Source of the DNA: Apodemus sylvaticus
Taxonomy: Eukaryota; Chordata; Mammalia; Rodentia; Muridae
DNA: 64,000 nucleotides
Reading direction: 5' to 3'
NCBI RefSeq assembly: GCF_947179515.1
Contig: NC_067472.1
Coordinates: 175,872,578-175,936,577, forward strand
Below, one piece after another: positions 21,702 through 31,861 of this stretch. Each line of letters opens with the position of its first letter. Positions within the stretch are counted from its first letter, which is position 1. Made by a program: the position numbers and the translations under genes. The notes beneath the pieces were generated by a model. It had not been told where the DNA came from. It searched no databases and saw only the letters and a program-made list of their open reading frames with translations.

Positions 21702-21850
21702 GAGCCAAGCACATTGGCGCATGCCTCTAACTCAGCCCGCCCCCCGGCACAGGCAATATGATTAGGAATTCAAGATCTTTTGAACTACATCATGAGTTCT
21801 AGGTCAGCCCAAGCAGATAGTAAAGACTCTCAAAAATAAAATCAAAGAGA
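21702..21850 (+). repeat. B1-like SINE, degenerate (sense)
   Basis: CAAGCACATTGGCGCATGCC, then GGAATTCAAGATC, GAGTTCTAGGTCAGCCCAAG, GACTCTCAAAAATAAAATC follow B1 order. The middle is scrambled by a CCCGCCCCCCGGCACAGG stretch. Confidence 0.6.
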
Positions 21851-21961
21851 GAATAAATAATAGTTGGTAAGTTATTCAGGCAAGGAGAATCAAGTCTGCC
21901 CTTATGTTTATATACCTTTCTTCATTTGTGCAACATTTTTGATCACCCATGGAACATGTGC

Positions 21962-22148
21962 ATTTTTAAAGCAAATTTAATTGTGTGTGTGTGCATGGGT
22001 GTGTGGTGGCCAATGAGCAGAGGTCAGAGGATAATTTTGTGGCGTCTGTTTTCTGATCCATCATACAAGTCCTGAGAATGAAACTCAGGTCATCGGAATT
22101 GGCCACAAGCAATTTTTTACTGGCTGAGCACTTCTCCAGTTCAACATG
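21962..22148 (-). repeat. tRNA-derived SINE, B3/B4-type (antisense)
   Basis: TGTGTGTGTGTGCATGGGTG, GCAGAGGTCAGAGGATAAT, GAATGAAACTCAGGTCATCGG, CACAAGCAATTTTTTACTGGC and TGAGCACTTCTCCAG follow the reverse complement of a rodent tRNA-SINE (box B region, then head). Confidence 0.65.
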
Positions 22149-22204
22149 TGAGTATTTTCAATGGGTAATTACAGAAAGGAAATGTTTATCTTTTTTACAA
22201 TGAA

Positions 22205-22207
<3 letters not shown>

Positions 22208-22236
<29 letters not shown>
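22208..22236 (+). repeat. (CT)n microsatellite
   Basis: Pure TC/CT tract of about 14 units. Confidence 0.95.
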
Positions 22237-22237
<1 letters not shown>

Positions 22238-22574
22238 AGGACAAGATCAGCAAATGTAAGCACTGGCACCTATGCTAAGTCACATTCAGGATCAGGATCA
22301 TTAAAGGTAAAATTCAAAGACAAGAGTGTGGATACAGAAGGCCAAAATGAGCCCAAACTCTGCTTGGGAAGAGGAGGCCCACCTCAGTGCCCTCAAGTCC
22401 CGTGCAGATCCTTCCTGCCTCTCCTTGCTCCAGAGAAGGGCAGCATCCTGCTTCTTCCATGGCTGTCTGAGTATCCTGGTCCTCTGTGAAGCAGATGGGT
22501 GGGTGCTTCGGTCCCACTAAAGAAGCAGCAGCTCTCTTGCCCGCTCCCAGCAAATCTGACGTACTGCAGGTTGA

Positions 22575-22925
22575 TCAATGTTTACTGTGTGAGATTAAGA
22601 TTCCTGAAATCACAGTGCTGATTACACTAACTTTACACGTGCGTCTTTAACAAGCAGGGCAAAACAAAAAATTAATGTTCTTAAAAGTGAAGTAAGATGT
22701 TTTTTTCCCTCCAGCCTGAAGAGAAGACCAATTAAAATCACTTCAAAAATTTTTTAAATGAGTTTTAATTTGACAGAGTGGAATTCTTTTAAGAATGTGA
22801 GTTTTGCTAAATATTTGGAATCACTGTAATATCATGCTTACAGAAAACCCACATTGCTTGTAAATTAAATAAGTAAATTTAAAAGAAACCTTGAATTGAC
22901 TTTTAAACGCTCTTTTGGGTGACTA
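22575..22925. promoter_or_regulatory. candidate conserved non-coding element
   Basis: Repeat-free AT-rich block with CAGTGCTGATTACACTAAC, TTACACGTGCGTCTTTAAC (E-box CACGTG), AAATTAATG, AGACCAATTAAAATC, GAGTTTTAATTTGACAG and TGTAAATTAAATAAG. No frame is open over it. Regulatory role inferred from motif density and absence of repeat homology. Confidence 0.45.
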
Positions 22926-22984
22926 CCCTGGGGGCAAGGTCTAAGTTTTGAGGATCACTTTGGGCAAGCCAGAGGGTAAACCAT

Positions 22985-23645
22985 GCATGATAGCCATTCT
23001 TGGTTGCCAACTTGACTACAGCTAGAGTAAACTGAAAACTCAAGTGGTTGGGCACACCTGCGAGGGATATTTAACTGATTAGTTCTTTTGAGGTGGGAAG
23101 ACCCATCTTAAATCTGGATCACTCAAGGTTGGGAAATCCACTCTAAATCTGGGCCACACCTTCTCATGGCGGCCTGTACAGAGGGCACGGAAGAAGGAAG
23201 CTGTTTCCTGGCTAGCTCTTGCTCTCACCTGAAAGTCCATTTCTTCACTGGCCTTACAGTCTACTTCCTCAGAATTCCAGTGTACACTGAAGACCAGCAA
23301 ATACCAGTCCTCCTGAACTCTTGAACTTTCTGTTGGGAGAAAAACACTGTTAGACTAGCTGGACTGCATTGGGTAAGCCACTGTAACAATCCTGGGTTTG
23401 AGATATTTATATATACATATAGGTATATGTGTATATATACATACACACATACATACACACACATATCAACATATATATATATATATACATATCAAGATAT
23501 ATACATATCAACACATATCAACATATATCAACATATATATTAACACACATATGTATATGTGTATATATGCATATATCTGCATATGTATATATGTTCATCC
23601 TATCAGTTCTGTTACTCTAGAGAGGCCTCAACACCACATCTCCAG
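22985..23645 (+). mobile_element. rodent LTR with internal AT microsatellite (sense)
   Basis: AGCCATTCTTGGTTGCCAAC, TTGACTACAGCTAGAGTAAAC, GGTTGGGCACACCTGCGAGG, TTGAGGTGGGAAGACCCATC, ACTGAAGACCAGCAAATACC and CTAGCTGGACTGCATTGGG run in the order of a common rodent LTR. Its 3' end (TCAGTTCTGTTACTCTAGAG) follows an internal (TA/CATA)n tract at 23405-23600. A second copy of the same family, in reverse, lies at 33081-33586. Confidence 0.65.
23405..23600 (+). repeat. (TA/CATA/CACA)n imperfect microsatellite inside LTR
   Basis: TATATACATATAGG, ACACACATACATACACAC, and AACATATATATAT and TATCAACATATA units form an expanded AT-rich tract within the LTR. Confidence 0.9.
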
Positions 23646-23689
23646 GGATTCTCAGATTCTGATACTGCCCTGGACTAAAGTGAACTTGT

Positions 23690-24020
23690 GATTCTAAATC
23701 ATTGAGAATTTCATAAACCCCACTCTTTAACCTTTTGTAAATGACAAAAAGTGCATCACATTTTTAACACTTCTGATCATTCTTCACTAGCCTGGCCCAT
23801 AAAGCTCATCTTTTCCAAATTTAAGCACTTTAAAAAAAAAACCAAACATGAAGTGCTTCAATAAATTTAAATTGGCATATGCTATGCATATCAGTGGGAG
23901 ATAATTCCAGCATTAGAGGCTGCTGGTGGCTAGCTAGGGGGAGCAAATGGGAACCTTCATTGCCAGAGGATTGATTTTTAATGACTTCCTATTGATTGGG
24001 TACGTTTTAAACCTGATGGC
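23690..24020. promoter_or_regulatory. candidate conserved non-coding element
   Basis: AT-rich repeat-free block with AAATTTAAATTGGCATATGC, an octamer-like TATGCATATC, GATAATTCC and GATTTTTAATGACTTCC. Non-coding. Conservation is inferred from texture only. Confidence 0.4.
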
Positions 24021-24944
24021 CTCAGGTTGATCTTGCATATCTATCACACGGGATCTTTGACCTGCTTGCTCTATCCAGGGCATGTGGGAGTCTTCTCTCT
24101 CTCTCTCCGTCTTTCTAAGATGGCCTCCTCAAAGCATGCTGGTTGGGATAGGGGAGGCACCAGGCATAAACAATGAATGGACCACACTCCAGAAGAGCAG
24201 AACATTGCTCAAGATTCTAGCAGGTGCATCCAACTGGGGCTGAGAAGAAATTTACTGTAGCCAAGTCTTTCAGGGGACTAGGGAAGGATGGGCTCAGAAA
24301 CTACCCTCTCCTACTCACTCTCCTCTTCCCTCATCTCCCCTGTCTTGCATGTTAGTAGAGACCCTGTCAGGTGATGCTTTGAGTACTCAACAGCTCCTGC
24401 CAATTCTATGATTGTGTTCTCACAGTTCCTAGACCACTAGAGAGGGATGTTGTCATGATACTGTAAAGGAGGCTCAGGTGTGCAAACCTCACTGAGCTAA
24501 CTTTGGTTACAAGGTCCCCTCTGAGCGTGCCCCCAGGATCAGGGGACTTGAAGTTCTGACTGGACATAATTCCACTTCCAGAGGGAAGACTAGCATGCAG
24601 TCCCAAGTGTCTGAATCGGAAATGAATGAGGACACAGTAGGAGTCTTGTTCTGAAGCATGCAGGTACTAAGTTTTGTGATGCCGTTGGATCTGTCTGTTG
24701 GATAAAATGGTATGTCAAAATCATTTGAAATTCTGAGTGCAATACAAGGGAGCTTAGGGATACCACATATAAGGTAGAAACATGAAAGACTCTAGGCAAA
24801 GGGGGCGAGAGCAAAGCCCTCAGCCAGATACCCATGATGGAAGTAAGGAAATCACACAGGACATTCTCCTTGACTGATATGGAAGTCCTTATCAGAAAAA
24901 AACACACATCTAAAATACATGGAGCATTGTCTATAGTTGGGTTG
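24021..24944. other. single-copy non-coding sequence
   Basis: No recognised repeat apart from a short (CT)n at about 24093-24106. A minus-strand frame of about 125 codons (24590-24967) shows no domain and overlaps the start of an LTR. Confidence 0.4.
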
Positions 24945-25246
24945 GATGCTAGTTGGCTTTTTAACACTGTGATAAAATACCAGAGACTGTGAACTTATAA
25001 GGAAAGAAGGTTTATTATTCTCTAATGGTTGAGGTTTCATTTTATAGCCACTCAGCACAATTAGATCTGGTGTGTGATGACCTAGTTTATTATGAAGGAA
25101 GTGTGGCAGATACCTGTGCACCTCATAGCAGGGTAGAGTCAGGAATGAAGAGGAGGAGAAGGAGGAGACCAGAGTCCCACTTATTCTTTTCAGGGACATG
25201 TCTCCTGTGCTTGGGAGATTTTGCTTTTCACCCCCGAGAAGGTGTG
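24945..25246 (-). mobile_element. outer LTR relic, left part (antisense), split by insertion
   Basis: GCTAGTTGGCTTTTTAACACTG, GATAAAATACCAGAGACTGTG, TTATAAGGAAAGAAGGTTTATT and AGAGTCCCACTTATTC match the start of a rodent MaLR-like LTR in reverse complement. Its continuation (CCCCCAATGACCTAACTTCC onward) is found at 26236-26372, so about 990 bp of later insertions split it. Confidence 0.6.
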
Positions 25247-25567
25247 GTGGTTTGAATATGCTTGGCCCACAGGGAGTGGTGCTGTTAGAAGGCATGGCCT
25301 TGTTGAAGGAATTGTTTCACTGTGCAGATGGGCTGTGAGATCTCATATATATGATCAAGTCTGGCCAGAGACAGTCTCCCCTGCTGCAGTTGGATCAAGA
25401 TGTAGAACTCATGGCTTCAGCACTATGTCTGCCTGGATGCTGCCATGTTTCCTGCCTCAATGATAATGGACTGAACCTCTGAACCTGTAAGTCAGCCCCA
25501 ATTAAATGTTGTCCCTTATAACAGTTGCCTTGAGCATGGTGTCTTCTCTCAGCAATGCAAACCCGAA
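25247..25567 (+). mobile_element. rodent MaLR-like solo LTR (sense), nested
   Basis: GTGGTTTGAATATGCTTGGC, AGGGAGTGGTGCTGTTAGAAGG, GATGTAGAACTCATGGCTTC, ATGTCTGCCTGGATGCTGCC, GGACTGAACCTCTGAACCTG, CCAATTAAATGTTGTCCC, GGTGTCTTCTCTCAGC follow one common rodent LTR from start to end. It sits inside the LTR at 24945-25246/26236-26372. The AATTAAA word would be its polyadenylation signal. Confidence 0.7.
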
Positions 25568-25735
25568 CAAAGGCAGAAGGTAGTCCTGGGTAGTATAAGA
25601 CAGCAGGCTGAGCAAGCCATTAGTACCATTCCTCCATGACTTCTGCTTCAGCTCCTGCCTCCAGGTTCCTGCTCTAATACTTAGTTCTTGCTCTGACTTC
25701 CTCCAGTGATGGATTATGACCAGGGAGCTGTAAGA
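25568..25735 (+). mobile_element. LTR fragment (sense), continues at 26166-26235
   Basis: GACAGCAGGCTGAGCAAGCC, TCAGCTCCTGCCTCCAGGTTCC and TGATGGATTATGACC are the distal half of another rodent LTR type (also at 27137 and 29951). Its end (TCCTAAGTTGCTATTGG...TATCATGGCAATAGAAAGC) is displaced to 26166-26235 by an ID and a B1 insertion. Confidence 0.6.
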
Positions 25736-25777
25736 TGGTGGTGTGTGTGTGTGTGGGGGGGGAATCCTTGGGCATTG

Positions 25778-25850
25778 GAAATTTAGCTCAGTGTTAGAGC
25801 GATTGCCTAGCAAGGCCAAAGCCCTGGTTCAGTTCTGAGAAAATTAAAAC
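25778..25850 (+). repeat. ID SINE (sense)
   Basis: GAAATTTAGCTCAGTGTTAG, AGCGATTGCCTAGCAAGG and GCCCTGGTTCAGTTCTGAG match the BC1/tRNA-Ala-derived ID element, with 73 bp plus an A-rich tail. It is preceded by a (TG)n-G8 tract at 25738-25767. Confidence 0.85.
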
Positions 25851-25928
25851 AAAAATGAACAACAGCAGCAACAACAAATGCACAACAACAACAATAGCAT
25901 CAACAATAACAACAAAACCAACAATGTA
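25851..25928 (+). repeat. (CAA)n A-rich tail repeat
   Basis: AACAACAGC, AACAACAAC and ATCAACAATAAC units form the expanded tail of the ID element. Confidence 0.85.
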
Positions 25929-25944
25929 ACTGACATATGCAACC

Positions 25945-26165
25945 AGTGGGGCATGATGGCACACAGCTTTAATCCCAGCACTCAGGAGGCACAGGCAAGC
26001 AGAACTCTGTGAGTCTGAGGCCAGCCTGGTCTACAAAGAGTTCTAGGACATCCAGATCTATTACACAAAGAAGCCATGTCTTAAAAAATCCTACCAAAAC
26101 AAGACAAAAACAAAACAAAAAAGTAAGAAACAAAGAAACAAACGAAGAAGCAAGCAGGAAAAGAA
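25945..26165 (+). repeat. B1 SINE (sense) with long A-rich tail
   Basis: GGGGCATGATGGCACACAGC, TTTAATCCCAGCACTCAGG, TGAGGCCAGCCTGGTCTAC, AAAGAGTTCTAGGACATCC and AAGCCATGTCTTAAAAAATC are typical B1. The tail is AAAACAAAAC/AAGAAAC-rich to about 26165. Confidence 0.93.
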
Positions 26166-26372
26166 AAACCTTCTCTTTCCTAAGTTGCTATTGGTTGTGA
26201 TATTTATCATGGCAATAGAAAGCAGACTAGAATACCCCCAATGACCTAACTTCCTCCTGATAGACTACACCCACTAAAGGCTCCATCACCTCACAGTAAT
26301 GCTGTTGCCTGGGGGAACAAACCTTTTGCACAGGTCTTTGGGGGATGTTTCAGATCCATACTCCAGCAGGCA
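26166..26372. mobile_element. LTR ends resuming after nested insertions
   Basis: 26166-26235 is the end of the sense LTR interrupted by ID and B1. 26236-26372 (CAATGACCTAACTTCCTCC, AAAGGCTCCATCACCTCACAG, GGGGGATGTTTCAGATCC) is the remainder of the outer antisense LTR that began at 24945. Confidence 0.55.
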
Positions 26373-26812
26373 TGAAGGGTGCTGTAGAAGCCAGGCAGAA
26401 GGAACAGAGTGTTAGAATACGGCAAAGCATTTGGCATGGCTGTCACATGTGCTGATTTGGGAAATGGGACACAAACACACAGATCCTGAGGATAGCGTGG
26501 AGGAGGAGATGCTTACAGTACCTGCTGGCTACATTTGGCAAGGCTCTAAAGATAAGGATGAGCTTAAAACACCAATTATTTCATTCACAAGTAGCAAGGA
26601 AAAGGGCAACAGTTTTACAACCCGAAAGGTTCCAAGAAGCAATAGGAAAGACAAATTAGGAAACTCTTGATAACAAAGGCTGATGGAAAGCTTAGCCTAA
26701 TGGAAACAGAGCCATAGGTTGTTTCAAACCTCAGGTGGGTTGAAAGTTTCCAGAGTGGAGCCTAAGGGACAGTGTGGGGTCCCTTGAATACTTTCAACTG
26801 ATCAAAACCATA
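26373..26812. other. single-copy non-coding sequence
   Basis: No recognised repeat family. A plus-strand frame of 79 codons (26431-26670) has no recognised domain. Confidence 0.35.
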
Positions 26813-26814
26813 AA

Positions 26815-27018
26815 GATTTATTTATGCAAATATGTGTATCCATGTGAGTTTATGGGCGTCATAAGTATGTAGTACCCATGGAAGCCAGTAGAGGGCTTTG
26901 GCCCCTGGATCTGGAGCTACTGATGCTTGTGGGCGGCCATGCGTGTCCATTGGAACTGAATCTGGGTCCTTTGCAAGAGCAGCAAGTGTTCTTAACCATA
27001 GAGTCTTCATCTCTGCAT
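26815..27018 (-). repeat. B3 SINE (antisense)
   Basis: It starts ATTTATTTATGCAAATATG. GAAGCCAGTAGAGGGCTTTGG, CCTGGATCTGGAGCTACTG, TGAATCTGGGTCCTTTGC and AGCAAGTGTTCTTAACCATAG follow in B3 reverse-complement order. The CCAGTAGAGGGC word resembles the CTCF core that rodent B2/B3 elements often carry. Confidence 0.85.
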
Positions 27019-27136
27019 GCTCAAAATTCAGTGAAGGTGTGGAGTACCTAGAATGCTTTCAACTCATCACGAATTTAATGGAAGAAAAAAATAAGATGCG
27101 ATCTCCACCTCCCCCAAACAATACAGGTTGGGTGGG

Positions 27137-27513
27137 TTATTTATTTTTTCGTCAGCTTGACACAAACTAGAGTTACTTAGGTAGAAGAACCCTCAACTGA
27201 AGAATTGCCTCCACCAGATTGTCATCTCGGGCATGCTTGCTGGGCTATTGAATGATTGATGGTCCTGAGTTGTGTAAGAAAGCAGGCTAAGCGAGCCAGG
27301 GGGAGCAAGTCCGAAAGCAGTGTCCCTCCATGGCTCTGCTTCGGTTCCTGCCTCCCGATCCAATCCCTGCCTTGAGTTCCTTTCCCCAACTTCTCGTGAT
27401 AAGACTTCTCACATGGACTGTGACATGAAAGTGTGAACCAAATAAGCCGTCGCATCCCCAAGTCGCTTCGAGTCGTGGTGTTTATCACAGCAATGGAAAG
27501 CAAATCAGGACAA
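27137..27513 (+). mobile_element. rodent MaLR-like solo LTR (sense)
   Basis: GTCAGCTTGACACAAACTAG, AGTTACTTAGGTAGAAGAAC, TTGCCTCCACCAGATTGTC, AAGAAAGCAGGCTAAGCGAG, TGAAAGTGTGAACCAAATAAG and GTTTATCACAGCAATGGAAAG follow the LTR from near its start to its end. The AAATAAG/AATAAG region would hold the polyA signal. No retroviral interior adjoins it. Confidence 0.72.
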
Positions 27514-28745
27514 GGCTCAAAGTGTGCATTAGGAACACGAGGGGAGGTGGGCGGAGCTGGGAGAAGCGCCCCTCCCACACAGTAGGGAAGGAAGCAGACA
27601 GGTCGGAGGTGGTCTTTGCTGTGCCCACCGCAGAGATGAAGATGCAGGGTGACTACCTAGCCCCGATCTAGAGAGAGACGGGAACATGTAAGGAGATGAG
27701 CTTGCTTAGCTATGGGGAACGAGGCGGAGTAATGGAGATGTCGGTGGAGGTTGCGTGAGGAATGAAGGAGCAAGATGAAGGCCCTGGTGCCTCACGGGAA
27801 CCCAAATATCTCAGCGTGAGCTTTTTCTCCACTGCCTAGAAAGATGGGGGGGGGGACTCTTGAGAGTTTCCTTTGTGTTTCCCAGAGGGGGGAAACAACT
27901 ATGCAAAAAGGCTACGAGGCTACCTATACCCAGGCGAGTCCTTCGCATCTCTCCTTTGGAACAAAAGTCTTATTTTGCAGAGAAACGGGCATGAAAAAAC
28001 CTGCTGCACTTAAGAAACTAGGAAAATCTGCCGCAGTTGAGATGAAACGGCAGGAAAAAGTCCTCCAACTCAGGGGAAAGTGTTGGAAAGGCATTCACAT
28101 CAGAACCTGTAACCAGGGCCTTTAGAACCTGTGCCTGCTCAGTTACAATAGAGATATTTGAAGCTCTTTGCACCCTGGGGACACCATTACAAGCAGCATC
28201 TAAGTTAGCCTACTTCCCGACAAGAAGGAACACACACCTAAGCCCTACTTTATAGCTCAGCAGAAAGAAAGGTGTGTCCACGTCCACCTTAGACAGTGTC
28301 CAGGGGGCCAGTCCGCAATAAGGATGGCACACAGAAAGGAAGAATGACCACCACGCAAGTGGATATTTAAAGGCTATAACGGGAAAGGTGCACAGCGTGT
28401 AAGATCTAAGGGATCTTTGCCGGAAAGGGCGGGAGCTCTAAGAAAGAAGCAGGAAGGGGCTATAAGAAAAAAACCTGGAGAGGGGTGGAAGCGCTCAGAA
28501 GAAAGCAAAGGGTAGTTCTGAGAAGGAGCACAGCGGCACATGAAGATAGTTATAGGCTCAAGAGGGACCAGGAAACCTCACAGCAGAGCGAACTTGATGA
28601 CAGGCCAGAGCATACCACCTAGGAAAAATACAAGGATTCAGGAGTTGGCAGGGGGGGGGAGGGGGTGTCAATGTGAACTGGTCTGTGGCATGCCGTGCAG
28701 CAATCCTGGGAGGACAGGATGGAGAGGGTAAGACAGACAAGGTGT
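27514..28745. other. single-copy or unrecognised old repeat sequence
   Basis: No family is recognised. It is purine-rich (GGAAGG, AGAAAGAAGC) with several CpGs. One 93-codon plus frame (27844-28125) has no recognised domain and no flanking splice sites that I would trust. Confidence 0.4.
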
Positions 28746-28751
28746 TTGAAG

Positions 28752-28941
28752 AAACAATAACTAAATAAATATAATAACTAAATATAATAACTATAATATA
28801 ACTGAGTAAGTAAATATAATAAATAACTAAATAGCTAAATAATGTAACTAAATACATTAAATAATATAAAACTATAGATCTGAATATAATAACTAAATAA
28901 TACAATAACTAAATATAATAACTATATAAATAACTATAGAT
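28752..28941 (+). repeat. AT-rich minisatellite, (AATAACTAAAT)-type
   Basis: About 190 bp is built from variants of AATAACTAAATAT and AACTATA units, with a longer word ACTATAGATC recurring near 28872 and 28934. The period is about 11-16 bp and imperfect. Confidence 0.85.
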
Positions 28942-29394
28942 CCAAAAATTTCAGGCCTTAAATGCACCTACCCACAAAAAGTCAGAACAAAACAAATAAA
29001 TCAAGTAGACGAGTTACATTCCATCCACTGAAAACAGAACAAAATCCAAGAGGTCTATCACATATGACAAACAAAACAAGGGTACTTACCATCAGAAACT
29101 GGGTGAGCCAGAAGAAAATGGGGTGGGGGCCTCAAAATGGTTTAAAAATGCTCTACCTGGAATTCTGTACTCAGTGAAATTATTTTTCAAAAATAGAAGA
29201 CAATTAAAAAACAAACACCAACAAACAGAATTAGGGACGTTCCTTCTGGAAGATTTAAGTTAGAGGGTGTCCAGGAGGGATTTGGCAGCTAATAGAAGAC
29301 TTGGAAGTGTTTGGGAAAGGGAACAAGTGAGAATAGAGACCTGTTCTACTTTACGATTTAACCCAAGCATTTGATTTTACGCAGGCGCACATTG
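28942..29394. other. A-rich sequence, possible old L1 trace
   Basis: The stretch TACCTGGAATTCTGTACTCAG, AAATTATTTTTCAAAAATAG recalls an L1-type 'gaattctatactcagcaaaactatc' sequence, but the match is too weak for a call. The rest is unrecognised. Confidence 0.3.
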
Positions 29395-29672
29395 TATGTT
29401 GAGGATTTTACACCCACATCCCCGGCTCTTTCTCGTTCTGCTAGTCCCCTCTGTCGCCCTCGGCGGCTGATCTTCTACTTTCATGTCATGCACACATCTG
29501 TATAAAATCTAGGAACCATTAGTGAGATTGGCTCAATTTGCTAAGTATGCCTATCTTCAGTTTATTCATTTTCTTACAAATGACATAACTTTGTTCTTTT
29601 TTATGGATGAAAAATAATTCAATTATGTATGTATATCACATTTTTCTTTATCTATTCCTCTTGTGCTGACTA
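29395..29672 (-). mobile_element. L1/Lx LINE 3' relic (antisense)
   Basis: TTTCATGTCATGCACACATC, AAAATCTAGGAACCATTAG, ATGACATAACTTTGTTC, TTTTATGGATGAAAAATAATTC and CACATTTTTCTTTATCTATTC match in order the reverse complement of an Lx-type L1 ORF2 end/3' region. Confidence 0.7.
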
Positions 29673-29689
29673 GTTTTTTTTTAATTTTT

Positions 29690-29915
29690 AAAGCTTTTAG
29701 CTGAAACATTATGTGTATGAATGTGTTTTGACTGCATGCATATCTCTATACCATGTGTATGCCTAGAGCCCTCAGAGGCCAGAGAGAGCTTCAGATATCC
29801 TTGGACTGGAGTTACAGATGGTTGTGAAGCTCTATGTGGGTGCTGGGAATCAAACTGAGGTCCTCTGGAGAGCAGCGAATGCTCTTAACCTCAGGGTCAT
29901 CTCTGCAGCCCCCCT
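29690..29915 (-). repeat. B3 SINE (antisense)
   Basis: GCCTAGAGCCCTCAGAGGCC, CTTGGACTGGAGTTACAGATG, GTGGGTGCTGGGAATCAAAC, GAGGTCCTCTGGAGAGCAG and ATGCTCTTAACCTCAGGGTC end in CTGCAGCCCCC, the reverse of a B3 head. Confidence 0.85.
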
Positions 29916-29950
29916 GTCATTTGGGAAGAGAGAACTTCAACGGAAAAAAA

Positions 29951-30285
29951 ATTGCCTCCATCAAATTTGTCTGTGGGCTGACGTGTAGGCATGCTCTTGG
30001 TTGGTGGTTTATGACCTATGTGGAAGGCGAGGCTCACTGTGAGCAGCGCTGTCTCTGAGCTGATGTGTAAGGAAGCAGGCTGGGCAAGCAAGCCATAGTG
30101 AGCCGGCTAGGAAGCGGCATTCCTCCACGGCTTCCACATCAGTTCCCGACTCTAAGTTCCTGCTCTGGGTTTCTTTGAAGATAGACTATGATGTAGTGGA
30201 ACTGCATGATGGCGCAAACCCTTTCCTCCCCACGTTGTTTTGGTCCTGGTGTTCCATCACGGCAAGAGAAATCACACCAAAACAC
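29951..30285 (+). mobile_element. rodent MaLR-like LTR (sense)
   Basis: ATTGCCTCCATCAAATTTGTC, AAGGAAGCAGGCTGGGCAAGC, TCCACATCAGTTCCCGACTC, GGGTTTCTTTGAAGATAGAC, CCTTTCCTCCCCACGTTGTTT and TTCCATCACGGCAAGAGAA follow the same LTR type as at 27137-27513, with the 5' part missing. Confidence 0.65.
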
Positions 30286-30779
30286 CTTTGCGTTGGATAC
30301 CTAGGGTGCTTCTGTTAGCTCTGAGAGGGACTGACCCACGGCTACCCTCCCAAATGGGACCTTAGTGGTGATAGTGCCTCCAGACAGGCCATAAAGAGTT
30401 AGTCTGTGGTGAGCGATAAATAGAATGGAATATAAAGATAATTTGAGGTGATTTATTCCTGATGGGCTAGTTCAGGGCTCCCATTACAGGATGGGGGCTA
30501 GTGGCCCATACTAGCTAGGTGAGAATAAAATGACTTTATGATTTCCTTTCCAGGTGAGCCTTCCCCCTAGTAAAAATTTGAATTTAAGGGGTCCTCGAGG
30601 GTCTATTCATATTCTTGCATCTTATGCACAAAGAGTCTAAATTCTGGGTCAGAAGGGTTTCCAAGAAAATCACACTGATTTTCTGGAAGTAATCTCCCCC
30701 TGAGGTGGAGGGGATACCGGAGAGAAATATGAGCTGCTGCCTGCTGGGATGCTTTTGGCTCTGTTGCTCCTTTTCTAGA
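30286..30779. other. single-copy non-coding sequence
   Basis: No repeat family recognised between two LTR fragments. Confidence 0.35.
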
Positions 30780-30975
30780 GGTGGTTCCTGACTGAGCAAG
30801 CTGCGAGGAGCAGCCGGGAAGCAGCACTCCTCCGTAGGCTCTGCTCCAGCCTCTGCCTCCAGCTCCTTCTCTGACTTTCTTCCTTCATGAACCATGATGT
30901 GGGACTGTAAGGTGAAGTAAATCCTCTCCATCCCGAGTTGCTTTGGCTGCAGTGTCATTCTCGGAGATGTCTGTC
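30780..30975 (+). mobile_element. rodent LTR 3'-half fragment (sense)
   Basis: CTGACTGAGCAAGCTGCGAGG, GAAGCAGCACTCCTCCGTAGG, TGAACCATGATGTGGGACTG and GAGTTGCTTTGGCTGCAGTG correspond to the second half of the LTR type seen at 27137 and 29951. Confidence 0.6.
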
Positions 30976-31039
30976 AACCTCAGCCTAATTTACCCAATTT
31001 GGCTGCCGTGTAGTTTTTCATGGCGGCTCTCGACACCCC

Positions 31040-31310
31040 TGATTTCAATTCTGTAAGCTCCGTAGTAATGCCTCACTTTTTTCAGGCTTGATTCTAGTCA
31101 TTGGGGATCTTTTCTGCAAATGATCAGTGTAAGCTGAAAGGTGACCAAAATTATCATCGCAAAGAAGTGGGTTTTGGTGTTATTGATTTTTTTCTCTATT
31201 TTTTTTCCTAATTTTGATTCATTGACTTTTACTTCCATCTTCATATCTTCATTCTATTTTTTTTAAAGCTTAGTTTGTATCTTATTTTTATAGTGTTTTA
31301 AAATGAAAGA
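31040..31310 (-). mobile_element. old L1 LINE ORF2 relic (antisense), part 1
   Basis: CTCCGTAGTAATGCCTCAC, GATTCTAGTCATTGGGGATC, GTGGGTTTTGGTGTTATTG and TTTTTTCTCTATTTTTTTTC run in the order of the reverse-complemented L1 endonuclease/RT linker region. The element resumes at 32055 and 33587. Confidence 0.6.
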
Positions 31311-31764
31311 ATAAGCTGGGCTCCAGTCTTCTGCATGCCTCATCCCACACGCTGGGTCCTGGAAATCTGCCTTAATAATGAGGGATAAAGGACCAGCACC
31401 AGACACACGTACAGAGAAAGTGGGACCGGGTGGACCATGTGCACTCTGATGGAGTGCACGGCATTGCCTACGTGGAACCACTGCACAGGGGCAGGCGTTA
31501 GCTCGTCTCCGTAGGAAGCGTTTCTAAGGGAGCAGTCTCAGTTTGCTGTTATCCCAGAGGAGGAAGGCTCTCTGGCTAGCTTTACTCACATTGCTAACAT
31601 GGAGTAGAGAACTCCCATTGGAGTAGACACTCTCATTTGTCTTAGGCATTGAGATCCTTGAGTTGGCCAGGCCCATGCCAAACAATACACACCCCTGCAG
31701 AGCCTCATCAGCTCCCAACACCTTCTCCTCCTCTTCCCTGTCCTCCTCCCCGCTTTCTTCTTAC
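31311..31764. other. single-copy sequence within the L1 graveyard
   Basis: No family is recognised. The end (31715-31760) is CTCCTCC pyrimidine-rich. Confidence 0.3.
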
Positions 31765-31845
31765 TTCTCCTCCTGGGATCAAACCCAGGTCCTTGAACAT
31801 GCTAGGAGGATGCCTTACCACTAAGACACAGCTCTGGTCCTTTCT
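31765..31845 (-). repeat. ID/B4-type SINE fragment (antisense)
   Basis: GGGATCAAACCCAGGTCCTTG, AACATGCTAGGAGGATGCC and TTACCACTAAGACACAGCTC are the reverse complement of an ID-type tRNA-Ala-derived sequence. Confidence 0.65.
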
Positions 31846-31861
31846 TATTTACTTTTAAGTG

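Noticed and set aside
28942..29240. Older L1 ORF1-region relic
   Set aside because: Only one short phrase resembles L1; the rest does not follow any remembered consensus.
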